Origin: Leuconostoc lactis KCTC 3528 = DSM 20202
GTDB taxonomy: Bacteria > Bacillota > Bacilli > Lactobacillales > Lactobacillaceae
NCBI RefSeq assembly: GCF_014651235.1
Contig: NZ_BMWM01000013.1
Span: 1-49,335, forward strand
Direction of reading: 5' to 3'
DNA: 49,335 nucleotides
Position numbers and translations under genes: made by a program. The notes under the pieces are model-generated. The model was not told where the DNA came from. It did not search any database and worked only from the letters and a program-made list of their open reading frames with translations. Positions 25,548-33,850 of this stretch are shown here, piece by piece (position 1 is the first letter of the stretch; every line of letters starts with the position of its first letter).

Positions 25548-25660
25548 ACCCGATAAATTGGGGGAATCTTTACCAAAAATTTGAAAACAACGCCCATAGG
25601 TGGCCGCTGAGTGGCAAAAAAACGTGCCACAAGGTCATTTACTGCCGGTATTCATCGGGT
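25548..25660. other. Structured intergenic segment between lexA and yneF
   Basis: Complementary arms ACCCGAT (25548-25554) and ATCGGGT (25654-25660) enclose 99 bases that include the hairpin GTGGCA (25611-25616) / TGCCAC (25625-25630). No convincing reading frame lies here; one 13-codon frame at 25543 has no ribosome binding site. A small RNA or a regulatory site is possible. Confidence 0.25.
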
Positions 25661-25686
25661 TAATCGTCTTGTCAACCTGGGTTTTG

Positions 25687-25695
25687 TGTTATAAT
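25687..25695 (+). promoter_or_regulatory. Extended -10 promoter of yneF
   Basis: TGT plus TATAAT. TTGTCA at 25669-25674 is a -35 candidate but with only a 15-base spacer. Confidence 0.6.
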
Positions 25696-25731
25696 GGTTG
25701 GTAGACAATTTTATTAAGGGGATATTTAACC

Positions 25732-25965
25732 ATGAACACAGGACTTTCAATCTTGATTTTCGTTATTGGCTTGGTTATCGGCTTGATTGCAGGTTTCTTC
25801 CTCGCACGTAACGCCATGAAGAACTATCTTGCCAAAAACCCACCGATTTCAGAAGAAATGATGAAATCAATGATGATGTCAATGGGACAAAAGCCATCAC
25901 AAAAGAAGTTGGCACAAATGATGGCACAAATGAAGCAACAAAGCGAACGTGCACAAAAAAAATAA
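25732..25965 (+). CDS. yneF: YneF-family small membrane protein (UPF0154)
   Basis: 77 residues. A single N-terminal membrane span (about 5-25, [17 protein letters not shown]) is followed by [21 protein letters not shown], the UPF0154 signature. The tail is Met/Lys/Gln-rich and basic ([20 protein letters not shown]). Function is unknown. The AAGGGGA site lies 8 bases before the ATG. Expression may be strong given the promoter, and its context next to lexA is conserved in Firmicutes. Confidence 0.92.
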   Translation: MNTGLSILIFVIGLVIGLIAGFFLARNAMKNYLAKNPPISEEMMKSMMMSMGQKPSQKKLAQMMAQMKQQSERAQKK

Positions 25966-25986
25966 GCCTTCAGGCTTATTTTTTTT
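25961..25986. terminator. Bidirectional terminator between yneF and plsC
   Basis: Stem AATAAGCC / GGCTTATT, loop TTCA, A-rich before and T run after. It overlaps the plsC stop codon. Confidence 0.85.
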
Positions 25987-26611
25987 CGTGTTTTTGATCA
26001 ATATAGACAAAATCAGGATTGATTTCTTGGTCTAAGCGATCAAACGCATCTTGAATCATTTGTGTATATTTGGTAATGTTTTCTTTGTCCAACTTATCTT
26101 TGCGATCAACCACGATTGGTTCCCCGAAATTAATCGTTGTATTGTTACGCTTGAAGAGTTGACTAAACTTAACTGGCCCCTGATATACAGCTGGTACAAT
26201 GGGCTTACCAGACATCTTGGCAATTAAGATGGTACCAGATTTGAGTTCAGCGCTGTGACGTGAACCGGAAGGGAACATGATCAATGACCGGTCACCAGAT
26301 TTCAATTCGCGCACGGGGACTTTAATCACACTGGGCCCAACGTTTTCACGATCCACGGGGAACGCACCAGCGGCTCGGATGAGCCACGCAAGTGGGGGGA
26401 ACTTAAACAATTCGATTTTTGCCATAAAAATGAAGTGCTTGGGATAGGCGGCTACGGCATACCAAACGGGATCCCACCAAGAACGGTGAGGGCCAACGAG
26501 GATATAATTATCGTTGACAGGGAGACGATCACGGTGGATATATTTAATGCGACCGTTAATCGTCCAAATCAAACCAACGACAATGCCGTGGAGTACGTCA
26601 TAAAATTTCAT
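25976..26611 (-). CDS. plsC: 1-acyl-sn-glycerol-3-phosphate acyltransferase family protein
   Basis: Transfers an acyl group to lysophosphatidate in phospholipid synthesis at the membrane. 211 residues. Motif I HRSWWD (H-x4-D) is near 42-47. Motif II region AGAFPVDRE is near 81-89. Motif III, usually FPEGTRS, reads FPSGSRH near 113-119. Motif IV region GKPIVPAVYQG is near 135-145. The N-terminus is hydrophobic and may dip into the membrane. A GAGGTGA ribosome binding site lies upstream on the minus strand. It is divergent from the trmN6-like gene. Confidence 0.88.
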   Translation of the reverse strand: MKFYDVLHGIVVGLIWTINGRIKYIHRDRLPVNDNYILVGPHRSWWDPVWYAVAAYPKHFIFMAKIELFKFPPLAWLIRAAGAFPVDRENVGPSVIKVPVRELKSGDRSLIMFPSGSRHSAELKSGTILIAKMSGKPIVPAVYQGPVKFSQLFKRNNTTINFGEPIVVDRKDKLDKENITKYTQMIQDAFDRLDQEINPDFVYIDQKHEKK

Positions 26612-26669
26612 GCTAATTCACCTCATAAACTGTCCTAACTATTTTACACGATATCGCGAGAAAAAAACA

Positions 26670-27434
26670 ATGATTGAACCAATTCTTAAACAAGGTGAAC
26701 GACTTGATGGTTTGCCAGCACAAAACATTCGTATTATTCAAAATCCAGATATGTTCGCCTATTCGCTCGATGCGATTTTATTGGCTTATTTTGCCGGCGT
26801 GAAAGGCAAAGGCAGCGGGTTAACTGTTGATCTTGGTGCTGGCACTGGGGCGGTTGGCTTGTTTTATGCTCCAAAGGTGACGGGGCCAATCACTTTAGTT
26901 GAAATCCAACCTGAACTCGCTGAGATGGCGCAACGTAGTGTGGCGCTAAATGGCCTGCAAGATCGTGTGTCGGTGGTGCAAGCGGATATGAAAGCGATTT
27001 TTGATGTCATTCAACCAGGATCAGCCGAAACGGTGCTATCTAATCCACCTTATTTTCCTTTAAATGACACGACGAAGACTAACAACGACCAACATTACGA
27101 GATTGCTCGGCACGAGGTCACGATTGATTTGCCTGGTCTGGCACAAGTTGCCAATAAATTACTTAAAAACAACGGCAAATTTTACATGGTACACCGGCCA
27201 GATCGGTTGGCTGACATTTTTGCCGCCTTTGCGCAGCGCAAGTTGATGATTAAACGCGTGCAGTTTGTTTATGGTAAGGCCGATCGGGAGGCCAATATGG
27301 TACTCGTCGAAGCAATTAAGGCTGGGAAACCAGGTGGTGTGCGGATTATGCCGCCTATTGTGGCCTATACCGCCGATAATGACTACACAGAGACGGTTAA
27401 GACGATTCTGTATGGACAAGCGTGGTCAACATGA
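26670..27434 (+). CDS. tRNA1(Val) (adenine-N6)-methyltransferase-like protein (YabB/TrmN6 type)
   Basis: SAM-dependent methyltransferase, 254 residues from ATG 26670; upstream in-frame starts lie in the divergent promoter region. Motif I DLGAGTGAVGL is near 54-64, acidic residue EIQPE near 80-84, catalytic SNPPYFPL near 122-129. The NPPY motif indicates N6-adenine methylation; relatives modify A37 of tRNA-Val. The start has only a weak GAG upstream. It overlaps the GIY-YIG gene by 4 bases (ATGA), the same pairing as yabB-yazA in Bacillus. Confidence 0.85.
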   Translation: MIEPILKQGERLDGLPAQNIRIIQNPDMFAYSLDAILLAYFAGVKGKGSGLTVDLGAGTGAVGLFYAPKVTGPITLVEIQPELAEMAQRSVALNGLQDRVSVVQADMKAIFDVIQPGSAETVLSNPPYFPLNDTTKTNNDQHYEIARHEVTIDLPGLAQVANKLLKNNGKFYMVHRPDRLADIFAAFAQRKLMIKRVQFVYGKADREANMVLVEAIKAGKPGGVRIMPPIVAYTADNDYTETVKTILYGQAWST

Positions 27435-27712
27435 AACACTACTTCTTTTATGTGCTTTATACTGCGGATGGCTACTTTTATGGTGGCTTTACCGATGATG
27501 TACAGCGGCGGCTAGCCACGCACGAAAAAGGGCAAGGTGCGAAATTTACCCGAGTTAAATCACGGCATCCGTTGCAACTCGTTTTTTCGGAAGCCTTTGA
27601 CACAAAAGGGGATGCATTACGTGCCGAAGCGGCTTTTAAACGGTTAACTCGCGCTAAAAAAGAAGCTTTCTTAGTGACACGTGGTGTTTCAGCCACAATT
27701 TGGGAAAAATAG
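27431..27712 (+). CDS. GIY-YIG domain protein (YazA/UPF0213)
   Basis: 93 residues from ATG 27431, which overlaps the previous stop. The GIY-YIG core reads YFFYVLYTADGYFYGGFTDD at 4-23, then VQRRLATHEKG with conserved Arg and His, and LRAEAAFKRLTRAKKEAFL near the end. The family is a single-domain nuclease fold of unproven role. The Y-x-G motif is present (YGG). Translational coupling to the methyltransferase is likely. Confidence 0.9.
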   Translation: MKHYFFYVLYTADGYFYGGFTDDVQRRLATHEKGQGAKFTRVKSRHPLQLVFSEAFDTKGDALRAEAAFKRLTRAKKEAFLVTRGVSATIWEK

Positions 27713-27713
27713 C

Positions 27714-27741
27714 TTGCTTTATATCTTGAACACTGTATAAT
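27714..27741 (+). promoter_or_regulatory. rpsB promoter
   Basis: TTGCTT, 16-base spacer, TATAAT. Transcription should start near 27748, leaving a leader of about 105 bases. Confidence 0.75.
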
Positions 27742-27772
27742 ATTAACTGTTGTCAAAAGCAACAAATACACA

Positions 27773-27827
27773 CGGCAAACGAGTTCACATAGGTGCAGCA
27801 ATGTCAGTGTGAATGTCGAATTTGTCG
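27773..27827 (+). promoter_or_regulatory. Structured rpsB leader, candidate S2 autoregulatory site
   Basis: CGGCAAA (27773-27779) pairs with TTTGTCG (27821-27827), and TTCACA (27784-27789) with TGTGAA (27808-27813), giving one long interrupted hairpin. It lies 14 bases before AGGAGG of rpsB. There is no terminator in the leader. Feedback by S2 is known in other bacteria; here it is inferred. Confidence 0.35.
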
Positions 27828-27853
27828 GCGGAAAAAACCTAGGAGGCCACATC

Positions 27854-28630
27854 ATGGCAGTTATTTCAATGAAAGAACTCCTCGAAGCAGGAGTACACTT
27901 CGGTCACCAAACACGTCGTTGGGACCCAAAGATGGATGAATTTATCTTTACAGAACGTAATGGTATTCACATCATCGATTTGCAAAAGACAGTTAAGTTG
28001 GTTGATGAAGCTTACAACTTCATGCGTAACGCATCAGCTGATGGCGCAACTTTCTTGTTCGTTGGAACAAAGAAGCAAGCTTCAGATGCAATTGCTGAAG
28101 AAGCAACACGCGCTGGTCAATACTACATCAATCACCGTTGGTTGGGTGGTACTTTGACAAACTGGAACACAATCAAGACACGTATCCAACGTTTGAAGGA
28201 TTTGGAAGCAATGGCCGAAGACGGCACATTTGACCAATTGCCTAAGAAGGAAGTTGTGTTGTTGAACAAGCAACGCGAAAAGTTGAACAAGTTCTTGGGT
28301 GGTATCAAGGACATGCCTGGTTTGCCAGACGTTTTGTTCGTTGTTGATCCTAAGAAGGAAGAAATCGCCGTTAAGGAAGCTAACATGTTGAACATTCCTG
28401 TTGTGGCAATGATCGACACAAACGCTAACCCTGAAGTGGTTGACGTTAAGATTCCTGCAAACGATGACGCTATCCGTGCCGTTCGTTTGATCACTTCAAA
28501 GATGGCTGATGCTATTATCGAAGGTCGTCAAGGTCAAGATTCAGCACCTGAAGATGCATTCGTTGAAGGCGATGAAACAACAGAATCAATCGAAGAAATT
28601 GTTAGCATTGTCGAAGAAGGCAACAACTAA
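27854..28630 (+). CDS. rpsB: 30S ribosomal protein S2
   Basis: Small-subunit ribosomal protein needed for assembly and S1 docking. 258 residues from ATG 27854, with AGGAGG 7 bases upstream. Signatures: [22 protein letters not shown] near 6-27, FVGTKKQA near 69-76, and the family end [15 protein letters not shown]. The acidic tail (about 228-258) is normal for lactic acid bacteria. Codon use is highly biased, as expected for a highly expressed gene. Precedes tsf, the near-universal order. Confidence 0.98.
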   Translation: MAVISMKELLEAGVHFGHQTRRWDPKMDEFIFTERNGIHIIDLQKTVKLVDEAYNFMRNASADGATFLFVGTKKQASDAIAEEATRAGQYYINHRWLGGTLTNWNTIKTRIQRLKDLEAMAEDGTFDQLPKKEVVLLNKQREKLNKFLGGIKDMPGLPDVLFVVDPKKEEIAVKEANMLNIPVVAMIDTNANPEVVDVKIPANDDAIRAVRLITSKMADAIIEGRQGQDSAPEDAFVEGDETTESIEEIVSIVEEGNN

Positions 28631-28653
28631 TCAGTAAGATTTAAATGACATTT

Positions 28654-28696
28654 GCCGTTCCTGCGGACCTGTTTGGGACGCGGAAACGGCATTTTT
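28654..28696 (+). terminator. Terminator or attenuator between rpsB and tsf
   Basis: GCCGTT ... AACGGC with additional imperfect pairing (TGCG/CGCG) and a T-rich tail. Confidence 0.65.
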
Positions 28697-28730
28697 ATTT
28701 GTTCGAAAACAGAACAAATCATGCTATAAT
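28697..28730 (+). promoter_or_regulatory. tsf promoter with inverted repeat over the -35
   Basis: TTCGAA (28702-28707), 17-base spacer with TGC, TATAAT (28725-28730). Perfect arms ATTTGTTC (28697-28704) and GAACAAAT (28712-28719) flank the -35. Confidence 0.6.
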
Positions 28731-28762
28731 AAACTTATAAACATTTTTAGAGGAGCAATATA

Positions 28763-29638
28763 ATGGCAATTACTGCTGCACAAGTAAAAGAACTACGTGA
28801 CAAGACATCTGTTGGTATGATGGATGCGAAGAAGGCTTTGGTTGAAGCTGACGGTGACCTTGACAAGGCAATCGACTTGCTCCGTGAAAAGGGTATGGCT
28901 AAGGCCGCTAAGAAGGGCGACCGTATTGCTGCTGAAGGTATGACTTACGTTGCCGTTAAGGGTAACAAGGCTGCCATCATCGAATTGAACTCAGAAACTG
29001 ACTTCGTGGCTGGTAACGCTGAATTCAACGACTTGTTGAAGACTGTTGCTAACACAATCGTTGAAAACTCACCAGCAGACGTTGAAGCTGCTTTGGCTTT
29101 GGAAGTTGAAGCTGGTCAAACTTTGAACGAAAAGATCATCGGTACAACACAAATTACTGGTGAAAAGATCACTTTGCGTCGTTTCACAGTTGTTGAAAAG
29201 GCAGATTCAGAAAACTTCGGTGCTTATTCTCACTTGGCTGGTTCAATTTCAGCATTGGTTGTTGTTGAAGGTGCCTCTGAAGAAGCTGCTAAGGACATCG
29301 CAATGCACGTTGCTGCCATTGCACCACAATACGTATCAGATGCTGATGTGCCTGCTGAAGTTGTTGAAAAGGAAAAGGCTGTTCAATTAGCTTCTGAAGA
29401 CTTGGCTGGTAAGCCTGACAACATCAAGGAAAAGATGGTTGAAGGTCGTATCAAGAAGTTCTTGGCTGAAATTTCATTGTTGGATCAAGCATTCGTTAAG
29501 AATGGTGATCAAACTGTTGCCGAATTTATTGCGTCACAAAATGGTTCAGTAAAGTCATTTGTCCGTTACCAAGTTGGTGATGGTATCGAAAAGAAAGTGA
29601 CAGACTTGGCCGAAGAAGTTGCTAAGCAATTAGGTTAA
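28763..29638 (+). CDS. tsf: Translation elongation factor Ts
   Basis: Nucleotide exchange factor for EF-Tu. 291 residues. N-terminal UBA-like domain with [22 protein letters not shown] split over 8-29, then the core with [10 protein letters not shown] near 73-82 contacting EF-Tu, and a C-terminal [13 protein letters not shown]. Strong codon bias matches rpsB. Own promoter and strong terminator. Confidence 0.98.
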   Translation: MAITAAQVKELRDKTSVGMMDAKKALVEADGDLDKAIDLLREKGMAKAAKKGDRIAAEGMTYVAVKGNKAAIIELNSETDFVAGNAEFNDLLKTVANTIVENSPADVEAALALEVEAGQTLNEKIIGTTQITGEKITLRRFTVVEKADSENFGAYSHLAGSISALVVVEGASEEAAKDIAMHVAAIAPQYVSDADVPAEVVEKEKAVQLASEDLAGKPDNIKEKMVEGRIKKFLAEISLLDQAFVKNGDQTVAEFIASQNGSVKSFVRYQVGDGIEKKVTDLAEEVAKQLG

Positions 29639-29648
29639 TTACTTATAA

Positions 29649-29681
29649 AAGTGCGTTATTTTCATATAACGCACTTTTTTT
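29649..29681 (+). terminator. Terminator after tsf
   Basis: Perfect 11-bp stem AAGTGCGTTAT / ATAACGCACTT, loop TTTCAT, T run. Confidence 0.95.
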
Positions 29682-29692
29682 GCGGGAAATTT

Positions 29693-29701
29693 TGGTATAA
29701 T
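29693..29701 (+). promoter_or_regulatory. Extended -10 promoter of pyrH-frr
   Basis: TGG plus TATAAT, with no recognisable -35. GAGGT precedes the pyrH ATG. Confidence 0.6.
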
Positions 29702-29729
29702 GGACTAGATAATGAAAATGAGGTAAATC

Positions 29730-30455
29730 ATGACTGATATTAAATACAAACGTGTATTGATGAAACTTTCGGGCGAAGCATTAGCTGGCGACAAAGGACA
29801 AGGCATCGACCTTGCCGTAGTTTCTGAAATTGCGCAAGATTTGAAAGAAGTACACGATCTTGGCACACAAATCGCCATTGTTGTCGGCGGTGGTAACCTT
29901 TGGCGTGGTGAACCTGCATCAAAAGTTGGCATGGAACGTTCTCGTGCCGATTACACAGGGATGCTTGGCACAACCATGAATGCTTTGGTGTTACAGGATG
30001 CCTTGGAACGCGCTGGCGTTGATACACGTGTACAAACAGCCATTACAATGCAACAAATTGCCGAACCTTATATTCGTGGGCGCGCGATTCGTCACCTTGA
30101 AAAAGGTCGGATTGTGATTTTCGCGGCCGGAACTGGTTCACCTTACTTCTCAACAGATACAACGGCAGCTTTGCGTGCTAATGAAATTAACGCGGATGCC
30201 ATTTTGATGGGTAAGAACGGTGTGGATGGGGTCTACGATTCTGATCCAAACAAGAATGCAGATGCCGTTAAATTTACTGAATTAACACACTTAGATATTT
30301 TGCAAAAAGGTTTGAAAGTGATGGACTCAACTGCTAGCTCACTTTCAATGGATAATAACATGCCACTTGTGGTCTTTAACCTGAACACCCCTGGCAATTT
30401 GAAGCGTGTCGTATTGGGTGAAAATATTGGAACAACAGTTACAGGAGGAAAATAA
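29730..30455 (+). CDS. pyrH: Uridylate kinase
   Basis: Phosphorylates UMP to UDP with ATP; a hexameric amino-acid-kinase-fold enzyme regulated by GTP and UTP. 241 residues. [16 protein letters not shown] near 12-27, [10 protein letters not shown] near 51-60, [10 protein letters not shown] near 135-144, and [12 protein letters not shown] near 162-173. Its stop overlaps the frr ATG (TAATG), so they are coupled. Confidence 0.97.
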   Translation: MTDIKYKRVLMKLSGEALAGDKGQGIDLAVVSEIAQDLKEVHDLGTQIAIVVGGGNLWRGEPASKVGMERSRADYTGMLGTTMNALVLQDALERAGVDTRVQTAITMQQIAEPYIRGRAIRHLEKGRIVIFAAGTGSPYFSTDTTAALRANEINADAILMGKNGVDGVYDSDPNKNADAVKFTELTHLDILQKGLKVMDSTASSLSMDNNMPLVVFNLNTPGNLKRVVLGENIGTTVTGGK

Positions 30456-31000
30456 TGGCTTTTGATATAACAGATGCAAAGGCGCGTATGCAAGGCGCAC
30501 AAGATGCATTACAACGTGAACTTGGTAGTATCCGGACAGGACGTGCAAACCCCCGTATTTTGGACCGCATTGAAGTTGAATATTATGGGGCAATGACACC
30601 CTTGAATCAAGTGGCGTCAATCTCAGTACCAGAAGCACGTATTTTGTTGATCACACCATTTGATAAGTCAGTGCTTGACGAAATTATTCGGGCAATTAAC
30701 ATGTCTGATCTTGGACTAAATCCAGCTTCAGATGGAAATATTGTGCGTTTGGCAATTCCACAAATGACAGAAGAAGGTCGTAAGGAATTAGCTAAGCAAG
30801 TGAAAGCTGAAGCTGAAAAGGCGAAAGTTTCAGTTCGTAATGTGCGTCGTGATGCAATGGATAGCGTGAAAAAGGACAAGGAATTGCCTGAAGACGTTGC
30901 CCGTAAAGCGGAAGATGCTATCCAAAAGTTGACGGATGACAACATTAAGGCAATTGATGCGATTGCAGCTGAAAAAGAAAAAGAATTGCTAACAATCTAA
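30455..31000 (+). CDS. frr: Ribosome recycling factor
   Basis: Splits post-termination ribosomes with EF-G. 181 residues; LGSIRTGRANPRILD near 24-38, YYGAMTPLNQVASI near 44-57, and the C-terminal helix bundle with KELAKQVKAEAEKAKVSVRN near 110-129. GGAGGAAA ribosome binding site inside the end of pyrH. Standard tsf-pyrH-frr order. Confidence 0.98.
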   Translation: MAFDITDAKARMQGAQDALQRELGSIRTGRANPRILDRIEVEYYGAMTPLNQVASISVPEARILLITPFDKSVLDEIIRAINMSDLGLNPASDGNIVRLAIPQMTEEGRKELAKQVKAEAEKAKVSVRNVRRDAMDSVKKDKELPEDVARKAEDAIQKLTDDNIKAIDAIAAEKEKELLTI

Positions 31001-31045
31001 CACACGTTGGTATTTTCTTATGCAGTGTGTGATAAACACATGACA

Positions 31046-31078
31046 CAAAAAGACTTGGTAACACGCCAAGTCTTTTTG
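31046..31078 (+). terminator. Terminator after frr
   Basis: 13-bp perfect stem CAAAAAGACTTGG / CCAAGTCTTTTTG, loop TAACACG. The T run is embedded in the stem. Confidence 0.92.
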
Positions 31079-31098
31079 TTTAAATGATTGGAGACGGG

Positions 31099-32166
31099 AT
31101 GCGTAGGTATTGGCAATATTGGCGACTGGGGTTGAATTTTCGTGAAGGCGCCTACCGGTTGGACTTTTGGTGGATTCGGGCCATTAATGTCGTCCTGGAA
31201 CTCATGCTAGTAGCGATACCTGTCATCTTTTTTCAGTCATGGTATTGGGGATTTAAAAGTCTGGCGATATTTTATATTATCAAATTTGTGCCAGATAGAG
31301 CGTTACTGACACGCCGGCTAAGAGATACTGGTTTGGCACTTAATCAAATTAAGTTTGTGATCCTAAGTCCAACCTTATTGTGGGTTGGTGTACTGATTGT
31401 TGCGGCATTTAGGGTTGTTTTTTTGCTGCCGATTGTGGTATTGAGCTATTTTGGTTGGTTTGTATTGATGGTCTCTCGACGATCAGCGTATTGGACACCA
31501 CAACTCAATCAAAAACAAAAACTGGCCTATGGTCTTGGTTTTGTTGGCCTGATTATAGTGACCATGATGTTAACCGGCTATCTGATGGTAGCGGGGCAAG
31601 CGACAATCAATCGTCTCCTTCAACCTGTTTTATCCGATCCGAAAACAGCTACATCAAAATCATCACCATCAAGTGCTGCGCACCATGACACAGCGGCAGT
31701 CGCGTCATCAGTACCTGAAAAACCAGTGACACGACAGGCTGATGATAAGCTGACAACGGCTTATCGGCAATTGCCGGCGATGACGATTGGGGATGTGAGT
31801 TTTGGTTTTATGACGGTGAATGGGCAATGGCAATAAGATCCCACAACCTTACAATGGTGGCAACTCGCGCAAAATATTGTGATTGATACCCGCGATCGTG
31901 GTCAGGGATTTGGGGTCGATACGGCGAGTTTTACCTTTAAAACTATCAGTAGCCAAAGTCACTTTCAATTAACTACCCAAGGTGATGTGTCTGGTACACG
32001 CTACGACGGGACTTACCAGTCACCAACTGCAACGCAACCAGACGCGATGAGTTATTTGGAGTGTCAGACGCCAGATCATCAATTGCACGCAGTGTATGTC
32101 ATTGCGCCGACGATGGCATTATGTAATTTGGTCGTTAATCAAATCATACAATCATATCGTGGGTAG
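31099..32166 (+). pseudogene. DUF805-like membrane protein split by an in-frame TAA
   Basis: One continuous frame of about 355 codons interrupted only by TAA at 31834-31836 (between GQWQ and DPTTLQWW). The first part (about 245 residues from ATG 31099, GGAG 5 bases upstream; ATG 31084 is in frame) has YWRLGLNFREGAYRLDFWW and a RRLRDTG motif, as in DUF805, with about four to five membrane spans and then a Ser/Ala/Thr-rich linker. The second part (to 32166) looks like an extracellular domain (GFGVDTASFTF, LECQTPDHQLHAVYVIA) with no start of its own. Codon pattern continues across the stop, so I infer a recent nonsense mutation; a sequencing error or readthrough remains possible. Confidence 0.7.
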
Positions 32167-32169
32167 GGC

Positions 32170-32198
32170 TTGACGTTTTGTGCATGACAAGGCATAAT
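32170..32198 (+). promoter_or_regulatory. Promoter of the glycine T-box operon
   Basis: TTGACG, exactly 17 bases, CATAAT. Start of transcription near 32205. Confidence 0.85.
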
Positions 32199-32203
32199 AA
32201 GAG

Positions 32204-32344
32204 ATAATAACGTTGGTAAACGATGAGATCATGTGGCGATGGTTGAGGGCATCAACGCTTCGAGTGTCTGCTTCGGCAGGAAATCAGGTGGAACCGCGCG
32301 CAAGCGTCCTGATGTCAATTGATTTTGGCATCGGGACGTTTTTT
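32204..32344 (+). promoter_or_regulatory. Compact T-box riboswitch (tRNA-Gly) upstream of DUF1801-glyQ-glyS
   Basis: T-box GGTGGAACCGCG at 32287-32298. Antiterminator arms ATCAGG (32283-32288) and CCTGAT (32308-32313). The competing terminator is CGTCCTGATG (32305-32314) with CATCGGGACG (32329-32338), then TTTTTT. A hairpin CTGC-TTCG-GCAG lies at 32268-32279. Stem I is closed by CGTTG (32211-32215) and CAACG (32253-32257), only 47 bases, and contains GGC at 32235-32237, the probable glycine specifier. Confidence 0.88.
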
Positions 32345-32371
32345 GTTTGGGTGCAGAAAGGACAGATTGTG

Positions 32372-32785
32372 ATGACACCAGCAAGAGAATTTGAAGCTTA
32401 TTTTGATGATCCCGATATCCCTGAACAACACTTGGCGCAGTTGCAACGCGTGCGTCAGTTTGTCCATGAGATTTATCCAGACATTACGGAACGAGTTGCC
32501 TATGCCATGCCAGGTTTTTATCCGGTGGAAGGGAAAAAAGCAACCGAAACACTGCTCTTTGTAATGGCACAAAAAAATTGGTTGGGCATCTACGCGTTGC
32601 CAGAATTTAATGAGACCTATCAAGATTTTTTAACTGCTGAGCACCTGCAAATGGGTAAAGGGTCAATTCAAGTCCCTTATGATTATCCAGCCGATAAATT
32701 ACGCACATTGGTCGGAAAAATTATGCTGTATAATTTGAAACGATTTCATTTCAATGTGCCAGCCACCACGTTACAATTTGCCTAA
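32372..32785 (+). CDS. DUF1801 (YdhG/CyaY-like fold) protein
   Basis: 137 residues from ATG 32372, with AAAGGA 9 bases upstream; GTG 32369 is an alternative. Further upstream in-frame starts fall in the T-box. Family pattern: YPDITERVAYAMPGFYPVEGKK, LFVMAQKNWLGIYALPEF, and MGKGSIQVPYDYPADKLRTLV. DUF1801 proteins are small alpha/beta proteins of unsettled role; a Bacillus relative was linked to iron delivery. It lies between the glycine T-box and glyQ, 52 bases before glyQ with no terminator, so it should rise when glycyl-tRNA is short. Confidence 0.82.
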   Translation: MTPAREFEAYFDDPDIPEQHLAQLQRVRQFVHEIYPDITERVAYAMPGFYPVEGKKATETLLFVMAQKNWLGIYALPEFNETYQDFLTAEHLQMGKGSIQVPYDYPADKLRTLVGKIMLYNLKRFHFNVPATTLQFA

Positions 32786-32837
32786 CTGGATGGTGCGAAT
32801 AAGTAGCCGTCAGGGCGTCAAAAATAAGGAGTAAAAC

Positions 32838-33779
32838 ATGACAAATAAATTATCAATGCAAGATATTATTTTAACGTTGCAACAATACTGGGCGAAGCAA
32901 GGTGCAAACCTGATGCAAGCCTACGATAATGAAGTGGGGGCCGGTACCCAATCCCCTTACACATTCCTGCGCGCTAATGGACCAGAACCTTGGAACGCAG
33001 CTTATGTTCAACCTTCTCGCCGACCAGCCGATGGCCGTTATGGGGATAACCCCAACCGTTTGTTCCAACACCACCAATTCCAAGTGGTGATGAAGCCTAG
33101 TCCTGTTAATATCCAAGAGCTTTACTTGGGTTCATTGGAAGCCTTGGGTATTAAGCCACTAGAACATGATATTCGTTTCGTTGAAGACAATTGGGAAAAC
33201 CCTTCAATGGGTGCGGCTGGTATTGGTTGGGAAGTTTGGCTTGACGGCATGGAAGTCACGCAATTTACGTATTTCCAACAAGTTGGTGGGATTGAAGTCG
33301 ATTCTGTCACGGCTGAAGTAACGTATGGTTTGGAACGTTTGGCTTCTTATATTCAAGATGTCCCAACTGTTTATGATTTAGAATGGGGCAATGGTGTCCT
33401 TTATGGTGATATTTTCAAGGAACCTGAATTTGAACATTCAACTTACGCCTTTGAAGCGTCAGATCAAGACATGCTCTTGCGTCATTTTGACGAATATGAA
33501 GCCGAAGCGACACGTTTGTTGGGCCTTGGCTTAGTGCACCCAGCCTATGACTACATTTTGAAGTCATCACATACCTTTAATTTATTGGATGCCCGCGGCA
33601 CTGTGTCTGTGACGGAGCGTGCAGGGTACCTTCACCGGATTCGAACAATGGCACGCCAAGTATCAAAGGTTTTCATCGAAGAACGGGCTAAGTTAGGCTT
33701 CCCTTTGTTGAAAGACGAAGCCTTGCGGGAAAAGTATCTGGGTGAAAATGGTAAATACACGGTGGATGAAACAGTCTAA
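32838..33779 (+). CDS. glyQ: Glycyl-tRNA synthetase alpha subunit
   Basis: Catalytic class II subunit of the alpha2-beta2 bacterial glycyl-tRNA synthetase. 313 residues, slightly longer than typical. [18 protein letters not shown] near 6-23, [21 protein letters not shown] split over 31-51, [17 protein letters not shown] near 58-74, and [11 protein letters not shown] (motif 2 region). AAGGAG 7 bases upstream. Under the glycine T-box. Confidence 0.97.
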   Translation: MTNKLSMQDIILTLQQYWAKQGANLMQAYDNEVGAGTQSPYTFLRANGPEPWNAAYVQPSRRPADGRYGDNPNRLFQHHQFQVVMKPSPVNIQELYLGSLEALGIKPLEHDIRFVEDNWENPSMGAAGIGWEVWLDGMEVTQFTYFQQVGGIEVDSVTAEVTYGLERLASYIQDVPTVYDLEWGNGVLYGDIFKEPEFEHSTYAFEASDQDMLLRHFDEYEAEATRLLGLGLVHPAYDYILKSSHTFNLLDARGTVSVTERAGYLHRIRTMARQVSKVFIEERAKLGFPLLKDEALREKYLGENGKYTVDETV

Positions 33780-33850
33780 CGGATCGCAATAGACTTGACG
33801 GTTATTCGTCAGGTTGATGTGGGTTACAAACTAAAATTGGAGAAATCAAG

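Noticed and set aside
25543-25584. 13-codon frame next to the SOS box as a SosA/YneA-like SOS peptide
   Set aside because: No ribosome binding site, no hydrophobic segment, and known SOS division inhibitors are longer.
25976-26611. PlsC inactivated because motif III is FPSGSRH instead of FPEGTRS
   Set aside because: The catalytic H-x4-D motif is intact and, as I recall, the SGSR form occurs in other lactic acid bacteria.
28697-28719. LexA box in the tsf promoter
   Set aside because: Half-sites are in the order GTTC...GAAC with a 7-base gap, opposite to the CGAAC-N4-GTTCG arrangement.
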